Origin: Pseudomonadota bacterium
GTDB taxonomy: Bacteria > Pseudomonadota > Alphaproteobacteria > Sphingomonadales > Sphingomonadaceae
Direction: 5' to 3'
DNA length: 39,799 bases
NCBI GenBank assembly: GCA_023436615.1
Contig: JAEZIO010000061.1
Location: 1-39,799, forward strand
Below the pieces are notes generated by a model. That model was given only the letters and a program-made list of their open reading frames with translations, was not told the origin of the DNA and searched no databases. The translations under genes were made by a program, and so were the position numbers. Of this stretch, positions 22,313 through 29,966 are shown one piece after another; the first letter of the stretch is position 1, and each line of letters opens with the position of its first letter.

Positions 22313-24043
22313 ATGTCAATAAGAAGACTGCCGTCGGAACTGGTCGACCGAATCGCCGCCGGCGAAGTCGTCGAGAGACCGGCGAGCGCGCTCAAGGAAC
22401 TCGTCGAGAACGCCCTCGACGCGGGCGCGCGAACGGTCACGATTCGATTGTCCGGCGGCGGAATCGGCCTCATTGAAGTCACCGACGACGGCTGCGGAAT
22501 GAGCGCCGACGAAATGCGTCTCGCGCTGGAACGCCATGCGACCTCGAAGCTCCCGGACGACAGCATCGATCGAGTAACCAGCTTTGGCTTCCGCGGCGAG
22601 GCACTTCCGTCGATCGCCAGCGTCGCGAGGCTGACGCTCGAAAGCCGAACGCGGGATGCGGACGGCTGGCAGATCCTGATCGATCACGGCCGCCGATTGT
22701 CGGAGGGACCGGCGGCGCTCCCGCCCGGAACGCGCGTCCGCGTCGAGGATCTGTTCGGCAAGGTCCCCGCACGGCGCAAGTTCCTGCGCAGCGCACGCGC
22801 CGAATATGCAGCCAGCCTCGATGCCGTGAAACGACTGGCGATGGCGCGAGCGGACGTCGCATTCACCTTCGAACATGACGGCCGCAAGGTCCTCTCGCTG
22901 CAACCCTCGGGTGCGCCGGCCCGGGTCGCCGCGCTGCTCGCGGCCGAGCTGGAACGCCACGGCGTCGGCATCGACTGCGTCCGCGATGGCCTCGGGCTGA
23001 CGGGCGTTGTCAGCCTGCCGACGTTCAATCGCGGCGTTGCCGATCAGCAATATCTGTTCGTCAACTCGCGGCCCGTGAAGGACCGCTTGCTTGTCGGGGC
23101 GCTTCGCGGCGCATACCGCGACCTGATTGCCCGCGACCGTCACCCGATCGCTGCCGTGTTCCTTTCGGTCCCGCTCGACGAGGTCGACGTCAACGTTCAC
23201 CCGGCCAAGACCGAGGTGCGCTTTCGCGACCCGGGAGCCGTCAGGGGGCTCATCATCGGCGCCATACGTTCCGCGCTCGACGAGCAGTCGCACCGCAGCG
23301 CCGCCCGCGAGCAGGCCGCTGCTCCCGTAGTGTGGACGAGCAGCGTGAGCCGGCCATCGGCGCAGCCACCGCCCCTGGGTGTGCGCGAAGAGCGCGCCTT
23401 GTTCACCGGGATCCGCGTCGAGCCGGCGGGGCGCGCCGAGCCGGCGGCGCAACCGGTCGGAGCCTTTCCCCTCGGCGTCGCGCGCGGGCAGGTAGCGAAT
23501 ACCTACATCGTCGCCGAGGCGGACGACGGATTGGTAATCGTCGATCAGCATGCCGCCCACGAGCGGCTGGTGCTGGAAAAACTTCGCGCGGCGCGTGCAG
23601 GCGGTCCCGTGCCGCGCCAGACGCTCCTCATCCCCGAAGTCGTGGACTTGGAGGAGCCCGACGCCGACCGGTTGGAGGCAGCTTCCGGCGAGCTTTCGAA
23701 CCTCGGCCTGGAGGTGGAGCGGTTCGGCCCGACGTCCGTCCTCGTGCGGTCGGTTCCGGCGGCGCTTCGAAATCCGGACCTCACGAAGTTGCTCGCCGAT
23801 CTTGCCGCGGAAATCGCGGAACTCGGATCGGCCATGTCGCTGCACGAGCGTCTCGATCACGTGGAGGCGACCATCGCCTGTCACGGCTCGGTTCGGGCAG
23901 GGCGCGTGCTGTCGGTCGCGGAGATGAATGCGCTACTGCGTGAGATGGAGGTCACGCCCCGATCGGGCCAGTGCAATCATGGGCGGCCGACCTGGATCAA
24001 GCTGGCACACGGCGACATCGAGAAGCTGTTCGGCCGCAAGTAG
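22313..24043 (+). CDS. mutL: DNA mismatch repair protein MutL (endonuclease-type)
   Basis: A 576-residue GHKL ATPase. The N-terminal part has RIAAGEVVERP, ELVENALDAGA with the catalytic Glu and metal-binding Asn, DDGCGM and FRGEALPSI. After a variable linker at about 330-375, the C-terminal dimerisation domain carries DQHAAHE at 411-417, the DQHA(x)2E(x)4E metal motif of MutL proteins that nick DNA, and CNHGRPTW near the end. Organisms with this motif usually lack MutH. It couples MutS mismatch recognition to strand incision. ATG 22313 has no clear Shine-Dalgarno (CCCTTTGAC precedes it), but the conserved N-terminus fixes the start. Confidence 0.97.
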   Translation: MSIRRLPSELVDRIAAGEVVERPASALKELVENALDAGARTVTIRLSGGGIGLIEVTDDGCGMSADEMRLALERHATSKLPDDSIDRVTSFGFRGEALPSIASVARLTLESRTRDADGWQILIDHGRRLSEGPAALPPGTRVRVEDLFGKVPARRKFLRSARAEYAASLDAVKRLAMARADVAFTFEHDGRKVLSLQPSGAPARVAALLAAELERHGVGIDCVRDGLGLTGVVSLPTFNRGVADQQYLFVNSRPVKDRLLVGALRGAYRDLIARDRHPIAAVFLSVPLDEVDVNVHPAKTEVRFRDPGAVRGLIIGAIRSALDEQSHRSAAREQAAAPVVWTSSVSRPSAQPPPLGVREERALFTGIRVEPAGRAEPAAQPVGAFPLGVARGQVANTYIVAEADDGLVIVDQHAAHERLVLEKLRAARAGGPVPRQTLLIPEVVDLEEPDADRLEAASGELSNLGLEVERFGPTSVLVRSVPAALRNPDLTKLLADLAAEIAELGSAMSLHERLDHVEATIACHGSVRAGRVLSVAEMNALLREMEVTPRSGQCNHGRPTWIKLAHGDIEKLFGRK

Positions 24044-24087
24044 CTAGGGAACCGGACTCGCAGCAACCTTGTTTCCGACATGAAACA

Positions 24088-24094
24088 GGGGAAG
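24088..24094 (+). promoter_or_regulatory. Ribosome binding site selecting the second ATG of a small exported protein
   Basis: GGGGAAG lies three bases before ATG 24098 and inside the reading frame of the earlier ATG at 24080, which itself has no such site. Confidence 0.5.
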
Positions 24095-24097
24095 CGA

Positions 24098-24427
24098 ATG
24101 ACGGTGCATGCGGGCTGGCTGCTGTTGGCTGCGGCGTTGGGATCGCCTGCGCTTGGCCAAAAAACGCCGGCACCGTCGCTTGCTCAGCGGAGCGAACCGG
24201 ATCTGCAGCTGGGCCGCGGCAACTTCTCCCTGCCGGTGATTGACTATCGGGCCGCGGACGGCACGTGGAAGCGCGGTCAGGGCATTATCGTCGGCCGCGA
24301 CATCGCACGAAATGCGACGGTCGGAATCGGCTTCTTCAAGATGAAGCCCAAGTCCCAGGAGGGCACGGGCGCACCCTTGGCCGGCAAGTCGCGCAAGGTT
24401 GCCGTGGGGCTATCGCTGCGTTTCTAG
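24098..24427 (+). CDS. Small exported protein, unknown function
   Basis: A 109-residue protein: signal peptide TVHAGWLLLAAALGSPALGQ (cleavage near Gln20), a short linker, then a beta-rich region with alternating hydrophobic residues (GQGIIVGRDIARNATVGIGFF; KVAVGLSLRF). The C-terminal GLSLRF, ending in Phe, recalls the final strand of outer-membrane barrels, but the protein is too short to make a barrel alone. I do not recognise a family. It lies 54 bases after mutL on the same strand and could be cotranscribed. ATG 24098 is preferred over 24080 because of the GGGGAAG site. Confidence 0.6.
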   Translation: MTVHAGWLLLAAALGSPALGQKTPAPSLAQRSEPDLQLGRGNFSLPVIDYRAADGTWKRGQGIIVGRDIARNATVGIGFFKMKPKSQEGTGAPLAGKSRKVAVGLSLRF

Positions 24428-24533
24428 GCCATTGGAATTGCTGGACATCGGGTAGGCCGCCTCGTTTCGGGGCCGAAGGGAGCGCTTTCCGCGGGCCAGT
24501 CTGCTATGCTGTTCTTTCATCAGGAGTAGAGCG

Positions 24534-24719
24534 ATGGACGAACAAAACGGCACCATGGACCGCGTATATTATGCGCAGCGCGCCGCCGAGGAGTTCGAGC
24601 GCGCTCAGTCAGCAACCGATGCGGACGCAGCGGAGGCGCACCGCAAGCTCCAGCGCGCCTACCTGGAGCGCGCGTCGGTGGGGGAGCGGGACATACCCTT
24701 GCCGGACCCGATCGCCTAG
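24534..24719 (+). CDS. Small acidic helical protein, unknown function
   Basis: A 61-residue protein beginning MDEQNGTMDRVYYAQRAAEE and rich in Ala, Glu and Arg, predicted to be two helices with no membrane segment or cysteine. AGGAG lies eight bases before ATG 24534. The stop overlaps that of the convergent ketol-acid reductoisomerase-like gene by four bases (CTAG). The clean ribosome site and this tight packing suggest a real gene; the function is unknown. Confidence 0.6.
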   Translation: MDEQNGTMDRVYYAQRAAEEFERAQSATDADAAEAHRKLQRAYLERASVGERDIPLPDPIA

Positions 24720-25693
24720 TTCCGGGCGACGTCCTTGAGCCTCCGGTAGACCTGCTCGATCGATTGTGATCGTGCCTGTCGACGCGCTGCCTCTAGCTTG
24801 GGGTAGCCGGCTTCGGCTTCGCCGCGCAGAGCGCTGGCGAATTCCCCCGAGCGAACGGACTGCAGAACGGCTTTCATTCGCTCGCGGATATCGGGACCGA
24901 TCACCGCCGGCCCGCCCATCACAGCGCCGAGCTCCGCCGTGTTCGAAATCGCTTCGCGCATGCCGGCGATGCCGCGAGCATCGATCAAATCGGCAATAAG
25001 CTTCAATTCGCCCACACATTCTAGATAGGCGACCTCAGGCGTGACCCCGGCCTCGACCAGGGTTTCAAAGCCGGCGCGCAGCAGCTCGGGGACGCCGCCC
25101 CACACGACGGCATTTTCGTTGAACAAATCTGCGACCGCCTCTTCCTCGAAACTCGAAGCGATCAGGCCGGCGCGGGCGCAGCCGATCGCGCGTCCGTAGG
25201 CGAGGGCGATCTGGCGCGCCGAACCGCTGCCGTCCTGCGCAACAGCCCAGAGCGCTATCATTCCTTTGCCTTCCTCGTAGAGCGAGCGGAGCGCGGTTCC
25301 GGGCCCCTTTGGCGCGAGGAGGAACACGTCGAGATCCTTACGAGGCCGGACCAGCCCGAAATGCACCGTGAGGCCGTGGCTGAACCCGAGAGCGGCACCC
25401 GAGCGAAGGTGCGGCTCGATCTCGCGGTAAAGGTCGCCGAGGATTTCGTCGGGCGCGAGCAGCATGACGACATCGGCTGCGCGCACGGCGTCTTCGAGCA
25501 GCGCAACTTGCAGCCCGGCGCTCTCCGCTTCGATCCTGCTTCCCGAACCGCCACGAAGCCCCACCACGACGTCGATGCCCCTGTCGTGGAGGTTGAGCGC
25601 TTGGGCCCGGCCCTGGTTGCCGTAGCCGAGGATGGCGACGCGCTTTCCGGCCAGGGGGGCAGGGTCGATGTCGGCTTCGCGGATTAACTCCAT
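24716..25693 (-). CDS. Ketol-acid reductoisomerase-like protein, divergent
   Basis: A 325-residue class I KARI-like protein. The Rossmann half has ILGYGNQGRAQALNL and GLRGGSGSR for NADPH; FSHGL retains the active-site His. The C-terminal knotted domain keeps the metal ligands in DLFNENAV (Asp, Glu) and LECVGELKLIADL (Glu, Glu) and the substrate serine in ISNTAE. Ordinary IlvC has GPGHTVR and an N-terminal YYDxD; this one has GPGTALR and MELIREADID. It is therefore probably an active reductoisomerase-like enzyme, but perhaps a paralogue with another role. It is not beside ilvB/ilvH; it follows miaA by ten bases. ATG 25693 was chosen because the upstream extension lies inside miaA. Confidence 0.8.
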   Translation of the reverse strand: MELIREADIDPAPLAGKRVAILGYGNQGRAQALNLHDRGIDVVVGLRGGSGSRIEAESAGLQVALLEDAVRAADVVMLLAPDEILGDLYREIEPHLRSGAALGFSHGLTVHFGLVRPRKDLDVFLLAPKGPGTALRSLYEEGKGMIALWAVAQDGSGSARQIALAYGRAIGCARAGLIASSFEEEAVADLFNENAVVWGGVPELLRAGFETLVEAGVTPEVAYLECVGELKLIADLIDARGIAGMREAISNTAELGAVMGGPAVIGPDIRERMKAVLQSVRSGEFASALRGEAEAGYPKLEAARRQARSQSIEQVYRRLKDVARN

Positions 25694-25703
25694 CCGATCG
25701 CGC

Positions 25704-26642
25704 CTACGTCTTCGGCTCGAGAAGCGCCAGAGCGTCACCAAGCGCGCTTTTCTCCAGGGACTTTGTGAAGCGCGGCCAGCCGGCCGGCGGCTGGTGCGCG
25801 AACCAGGTGTACTGGCGCTTCGCATAGTTTCGCGTCGCCTGCTGGCCGCGACTGATCATCTCGTCGCGGTCGACTTTGCCGGCAAGGAAGGCGGCGATCT
25901 CGCGCACCCCGATCGCGCGCATGGCGGGAAGAGACGGGCTGAGCCGCATCTCGAGCAGCGCCTTCACTTCCTCGATCGCTCCGTCGTCCACCATTGCGGC
26001 AAACCGCCGGTCGCAGCGCTCGTACAGCCACGGACGCGGCGGGAGCAGGACCAGCGGCTTGAGCGCGATCTGGTCGCCAAGTCCGCCCTCGCGATCCTGC
26101 TGCCATTCGGCCAACGGTCGACCGGTCGATATGACGACTTCGAGAGCGCGCGCGATCCTCGCGCTGTCGCTTGCGTTCAGGCGAGCCGCGGCCGCGGGAT
26201 CGAGCCTTTGCAGTTCCGCGCCGTTGACCTCCGCAGACGTGGCGCGAATTCGCTCGCGAACCGCTGGATCGATGGGCGGGACGGGGGCAATCCCGTCGAG
26301 CAGCGTCCGCAAGTACAGTCCCGTGCCGCCGACCAGGATCGGCAGTCGGTCCCGCGCACGGGCGCGTGCGATCTCCGCTTTGGCAAGCTCGGCCCATTCG
26401 GCTGCCGAGCAGGGTTTCGCGGGATCGCGGACTCCGTACAGCCGATGCTCGACGCGCTGCACCTCGTCGGCGGTCGGCGCGGCGCTGAGCACCCCCAGGC
26501 CGCGATAGATCTGGGCGCTGTCGGCGTTGATGACCACGCCGTGGGTCGCTTCGGCAAGCGCCAGTGCAAGTGCCGACTTGCCGCTCGCGGTCGGCCCCGC
26601 AATTAAGGCGACAGGAGGTAGAGAAGAGGCACCAATGCTCAT
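25704..26642 (-). CDS. miaA: tRNA dimethylallyltransferase MiaA
   Basis: A 312-residue enzyme with the P-loop GPTASGKS near the N-terminus, then INADSAQIYRGL, VGGTGLYLRTLLDG and, near the C-terminus, RNYAKRQYTWF, all MiaA landmarks. It adds the dimethylallyl group to A37 of tRNAs that read UNN codons. The start ATG at 26642 gives MSIGASSLPP; it overlaps the divergent serB start by eight bases, so the two genes share their 5' ends. A longer frame to 27359 is antisense to serB and was rejected. Confidence 0.96.
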   Translation of the reverse strand: MSIGASSLPPVALIAGPTASGKSALALALAEATHGVVINADSAQIYRGLGVLSAAPTADEVQRVEHRLYGVRDPAKPCSAAEWAELAKAEIARARARDRLPILVGGTGLYLRTLLDGIAPVPPIDPAVRERIRATSAEVNGAELQRLDPAAAARLNASDSARIARALEVVISTGRPLAEWQQDREGGLGDQIALKPLVLLPPRPWLYERCDRRFAAMVDDGAIEEVKALLEMRLSPSLPAMRAIGVREIAAFLAGKVDRDEMISRGQQATRNYAKRQYTWFAHQPPAGWPRFTKSLEKSALGDALALLEPKT

Positions 26643-27513
26643 TGCGACGGTGATAGCAGCGGGACGGCTCGATGACAGGCTGGTGGACCGCGCGCTTGGG
26701 CTCCTGCGGGAGCTCGATCCGAAGGCGCGATTCGGCGCGTGGATCGACGAGGGAGATGCGGTCGACCTGCGCGCCTCCGCCGATGCCAAAGCGATCCGTT
26801 GGGCGCTCGAGACCCTGCCCGAAGTCGACGTCGTCGTGCAGCCGGAGGAGCCGCGCTTCCGCAAGCTCCTGGTCGCTGACATGGACTCGACAATCATCGG
26901 CCAGGAATGCATCGACGAGCTCGCCGATTTCGCCGGGCTGAAGCGCGAGGTGGCCGAGATCACCGAGCGCGCAATGCAGGGGAAGCTCGATTTCAAGGCC
27001 GCGCTTCGCGAGCGGGTCGCTTTGCTCTCGGGCCTGGAGGAAGATGCGATCGCGCGCTGCCTGTCCGAACGCGTCGTGCCCAACCCCGGCGCGGCAACCT
27101 TGGTTCGCACGATGCGCGTCGGCGGCGCGCGATCGCTCCTGATATCCGGCGGCTTCCTGTCCTTTGCCGAGCCGATCGCCAGGCTGATCGGCTTCGACCA
27201 GGTTCGGGCCAATCGGCTGCTGTTCGACGGGAAGCAGCTAAGCGGGGCCGTCGACGACCCGATCATTGACGGCATGGCCAAGCTGGAAGCGCTGATCGAG
27301 ACGCGGGACGCGCTCGATCTCGCTCGCGGGGACGTCCTCGCGATCGGGGACGGCGCCAACGATCGGCTTATGATCGAGGAAGCGGGGCTCGGCGTCGCCT
27401 ATCGGGCAAAGGACGCGCTGGTCGAAGTTGCCGATGCTCGGATCGAGCATCACGGCCTCGATGCGCTGCTTTGGGCGCAGGGAATCCGCAAGAAGGAATG
27501 GGTGCGCGGCTAA
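26635..27513 (+). CDS. serB: Phosphoserine phosphatase SerB
   Basis: A 292-residue HAD-superfamily enzyme. About 1-75 form a small ACT-like regulatory domain; the catalytic domain starts with VADMDSTIIGQE (DxDST nucleophile motif), then LISGGF and GDGANDRLMI. It makes L-serine from O-phosphoserine in the cytoplasm. ATG 26635 has AGAGG six bases upstream and gives the expected N-terminus; the longer frame from 26527 is antisense to miaA. The first eight bases overlap the miaA start region on the other strand, so the serB promoter must lie inside miaA. Confidence 0.95.
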   Translation: MLIATVIAAGRLDDRLVDRALGLLRELDPKARFGAWIDEGDAVDLRASADAKAIRWALETLPEVDVVVQPEEPRFRKLLVADMDSTIIGQECIDELADFAGLKREVAEITERAMQGKLDFKAALRERVALLSGLEEDAIARCLSERVVPNPGAATLVRTMRVGGARSLLISGGFLSFAEPIARLIGFDQVRANRLLFDGKQLSGAVDDPIIDGMAKLEALIETRDALDLARGDVLAIGDGANDRLMIEEAGLGVAYRAKDALVEVADARIEHHGLDALLWAQGIRKKEWVRG

Positions 27514-27518
27514 GCCGG

Positions 27519-28433
27519 CTATTTGCCTTCGACCGGGAAGCAGGCCTGCCCTTTTGAGGCCAGCGCGGCGCAGGCCGCCGCCGCTTCGGCGCGCGATGAA
27601 AACCCGCCAACTTGCAAGCGTGTGACCGTGCCCACCGGCACATAGATCGCCGCGTGTCCCGCAACGGGCGGCGATGCAGACACCTTGCGGTAAAGCTCTT
27701 CCGCGGAGGAGCGTCGTGAAAAGGCGCCGAGCTGGACCCGCCAGCTGCCGGATTTCGCGACTGCCGCCTTCGCAGGAGGCGTTACAGGCGGTTTGGATTC
27801 CGCCTGTGCGGCGTTCGGCGCGGTCGGTGCCTTTACGCTCTTCGGTTTCGCCGTGGCCTTGCGGCCCGCCTTGTCGAGCGCGACGTTCACGCCCTTGCGA
27901 CGCGTTTCCAGCGGCAACAGCTTGTCCAGCTCCTGCAGAGTGCTCTTCGCCGGCTCGAGACCCTGGGCCGCAGCGCGGCTGACATAGGCGTAGGCGAGGA
28001 CCGGATCTCGGGGCACGCCGTCCCCGTTGAACAAAGCGGTTCCATAGACGAGCATCGCGCGGGGCTCGCCTCGATCAGCAGCCTTCTTCAGCCATTGCAT
28101 TGCGGCGTCCCGGCTGCCGCTGTCGAACAGGAGCAGCCCGAGCGTCGTCTGCGCGTCGAGATGTCCGGCGCGTGCCGCCTTCTCGAGCCACGACTTGGCG
28201 GCCGCGAGATCGACCGGCACTCCGCGGCCGAGCCGGTAGGCCTGGGCAATATTGAACTGCGCGTCAGCATCGCCCTTCTCCGCGAGCGGGCGCCAGATCG
28301 CGACTGCAGCCGAATAGTCGGCACGTTGCCACGCTTCGATACCATTCCGGACCGATTTCGGCGCAAGCGCCAGCGACGGCATCGCCAGAAGCGCGGCCCC
28401 CGCTGCTAACAAGCTGAATCGACTGAACTTCAT
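27519..28433 (-). CDS. Exported Sel1-repeat protein with C-terminal SPOR domain
   Basis: A 304-residue protein: signal peptide (about 1-24, FSLLAAGAALLAMPSLALA), then Sel1-like TPR repeats at about 30-165 (GDADAQFNIAQAYRLGRGVPVD and similar), a Lys/Ala/Pro-rich linker and a SPOR domain at about 225-300 (WRVQLGAFSRRSSAEELY ... VTRLQVGGFSSRAEA). SPOR domains bind glycan strands lacking stem peptides and often localise proteins to the septum. It ends five bases from convergent serB and diverges from the parA-like cluster, whose last gene also encodes a SPOR protein. ATG 28433 follows GAGG; the earlier start at 28466 adds non-signal sequence. Confidence 0.88.
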   Translation of the reverse strand: MKFSRFSLLAAGAALLAMPSLALAPKSVRNGIEAWQRADYSAAVAIWRPLAEKGDADAQFNIAQAYRLGRGVPVDLAAAKSWLEKAARAGHLDAQTTLGLLLFDSGSRDAAMQWLKKAADRGEPRAMLVYGTALFNGDGVPRDPVLAYAYVSRAAAQGLEPAKSTLQELDKLLPLETRRKGVNVALDKAGRKATAKPKSVKAPTAPNAAQAESKPPVTPPAKAAVAKSGSWRVQLGAFSRRSSAEELYRKVSASPPVAGHAAIYVPVGTVTRLQVGGFSSRAEAAAACAALASKGQACFPVEGK

Positions 28434-28499
28434 GCCTCGCCCGTCTCCCGCTCGCACCCTAATCATCCTGCGAGCTTCGGCAACAGGGTCGTAAATCCA

Positions 28500-28514
28500 T
28501 TAACCAGATTTTAG
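28500..28514. promoter_or_regulatory. CtrA-like box (TTAA-N7-TTAG)
   Basis: TTAACCAGATTTTAG fits the alphaproteobacterial CtrA pattern TTAA-N7-TTAA with one mismatch. It lies in the 134-bp gap between the divergent Sel1-SPOR and parA-like genes, 54 bases before the latter's ATG. A single short match in an AT-rich gap is weak evidence. Confidence 0.35.
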
Positions 28515-28567
28515 AGCCTTGAGTGTCAGTCCCCTCGGCGATCGATCGCAAAAGGGCAGGGGAAAAC

Positions 28568-29290
28568 ATGCGCGTTCTCGCTATGGCATCGCAGAAGGGC
28601 GGATCGGGAAAGACGACGCTTTCCGGTCACCTCGCGGTGCAGGCTCAGCTTGCGGGCGCAGGGCCCGTCTGCTTGATCGACATCGACCCGCAGGGGAGCC
28701 TCGCCGACTGGTGGAACGAGCGCGAGGCCGACATGCCCGCATTCGCCCAGACGACGGTCGCCCGCCTTGCGTCAGATCTCGAAGTGCTTCGCCAGCAGGG
28801 TTTCCGCCTGGCCGTAATCGACACTCCGCCGGCCATCACGATGGCCATTCAAAGCGTTATCGCGGTGGCCGAGCTGATCGTCATTCCGACCCGCCCGAGC
28901 CCGCACGACCTGCGCGCCGTCGGTGCCACCGTCGATTTGTGCGATCGTGCCGGCAAGCCGCTCATCTTCGTCGTCAATGCCGCTACGCCAAAGGCGAAGA
29001 TTACCTACGAAGCGGCGGTCGCGCTGTCGCAGCACGGCACCGTGGCCCCGGTCACCATCCATCACCGCACCGATTTCGCGGCGTCGATGATCGACGGCCG
29101 CACCGTCATGGAAGTCGACCCGAACGGCCGCTCCGCGAGCGAAGTCGTCGAGCTTTGGAACTACATCTCAGACCGGCTGGAAAAGAATTTCCGCCGGACG
29201 GTTTTTGCCGCCCCCAATGCAGCGCCCGGGATCAGCCCGGCCAGTCCGCGTCCCGTCGGCGGCTTCGGTCGCCGAGTCGCCGGTCAGTAA
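28568..29290 (+). CDS. ParA/MinD-like ATPase
   Basis: A 240-residue deviant Walker ATPase beginning MRVLAMASQKGGSGKTT, with the signature lysine at the front of KGGSGKTT, then LIDIDPQGSLADWW and VIDTPPA. Such proteins position DNA, proteins or division machinery by nucleotide-dependent binding to nucleoid or membrane. It is shorter than chromosomal ParA and has a Pro/Gly-rich tail (about 215-240). It is not next to a parB; the following gene encodes a protein with a ribbon-helix-helix-like end that may be the partner. ATG 28568 has GGGGAA five bases upstream; the earlier frame start at 28523 is unlike ParA. Confidence 0.92.
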   Translation: MRVLAMASQKGGSGKTTLSGHLAVQAQLAGAGPVCLIDIDPQGSLADWWNEREADMPAFAQTTVARLASDLEVLRQQGFRLAVIDTPPAITMAIQSVIAVAELIVIPTRPSPHDLRAVGATVDLCDRAGKPLIFVVNAATPKAKITYEAAVALSQHGTVAPVTIHHRTDFAASMIDGRTVMEVDPNGRSASEVVELWNYISDRLEKNFRRTVFAAPNAAPGISPASPRPVGGFGRRVAGQ

Positions 29291-29302
29291 CGGGGGGACG
29301 GC

Positions 29303-29965
29303 GTGAAGACCGAACCAAAGCCTTTTGCCTCCCTTTCCTCGGGCCTGCTGGCTCGCAAGGGCGCCGCTCGTCCGGCGATGCGTCCGCAGGGCTTCGGCCA
29401 GACCGGCTCGAGCCTGGAAGATCTCGGCTGGAACGACATGGGCTTCGAGCCGCCCAAGCCGGCGCATACGCTTGCTCCGGACGCAGAGCATGATGCGTTC
29501 GGCGAAGTCATCCCGGCGCATCCGCACAATCTTGCGGGCCTCACTCCGGTCGATTCTCCCGTCCACGAGCAGCAGGCCGAGATCGCCGGCCGCCTGTCGG
29601 CCTACACGCCCGACGATGTCAGCGACGAGGACGAGATCGACGAGACCGCCGAGCTCTACGAGTCGGAGGAGGAAGAGGTCGCCGCGGAACCCGTTCGCGA
29701 ACCGCTCCCTGCGACCGTCTCCGTCGCGCCGGTGCCGGTCGCACGCGCGATCCGCAGCCCGCGCAAGCCGCGCGCCGCGGCCGGAAGCAAGCCGAAAGCG
29801 GCATTCACTCTCCGCCTCGATTCCGAGCGCCACCTGAAGCTGCGCCTCGCCTGCGCCGCGGACGGCCGCTCCGCGCAACTGCTCGTGACCCAGGCTCTGG
29901 ACGACTTGCTGGCTTCGATGCCCGAGCTCGAGGCCATGGCCGTCAAGGCGAAACGCAAGGGGTAA
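29303..29965 (+). CDS. Acidic disordered protein with C-terminal ribbon-helix-helix-like domain
   Basis: A 220-residue protein. About 1-160 are low-complexity: Pro-rich parts, a strongly acidic stretch (YESEEEEVAAEP) and a basic Ala/Pro linker. About 165-207 (FTLRLDSERHLKLRLACAAD ... LLVTQALDDLLA) have the strand-helix-helix pattern of ribbon-helix-helix proteins. Start GTG 29303 follows GGGGGGACG, 12 bases after the parA-like stop. An RHH partner for a ParA-like ATPase is a known theme in plasmid systems, so this may be its centromere-binding or adaptor partner; that is inference. The next gene follows after a single base. Confidence 0.75.
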   Translation: MKTEPKPFASLSSGLLARKGAARPAMRPQGFGQTGSSLEDLGWNDMGFEPPKPAHTLAPDAEHDAFGEVIPAHPHNLAGLTPVDSPVHEQQAEIAGRLSAYTPDDVSDEDEIDETAELYESEEEEVAAEPVREPLPATVSVAPVPVARAIRSPRKPRAAAGSKPKAAFTLRLDSERHLKLRLACAADGRSAQLLVTQALDDLLASMPELEAMAVKAKRKG

Positions 29966-29966
29966 C

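Noticed and set aside
22316..23884. 522-codon open frame antisense to mutL
   Set aside because: It is a codon-bias shadow: Arg/Gly/Asp-rich product with no domain, entirely opposite a well-conserved MutL.
28568..29290. Chromosomal ParA of a parAB locus
   Set aside because: No parB, gidA or gidB is adjacent, and the protein is short with an atypical tail.
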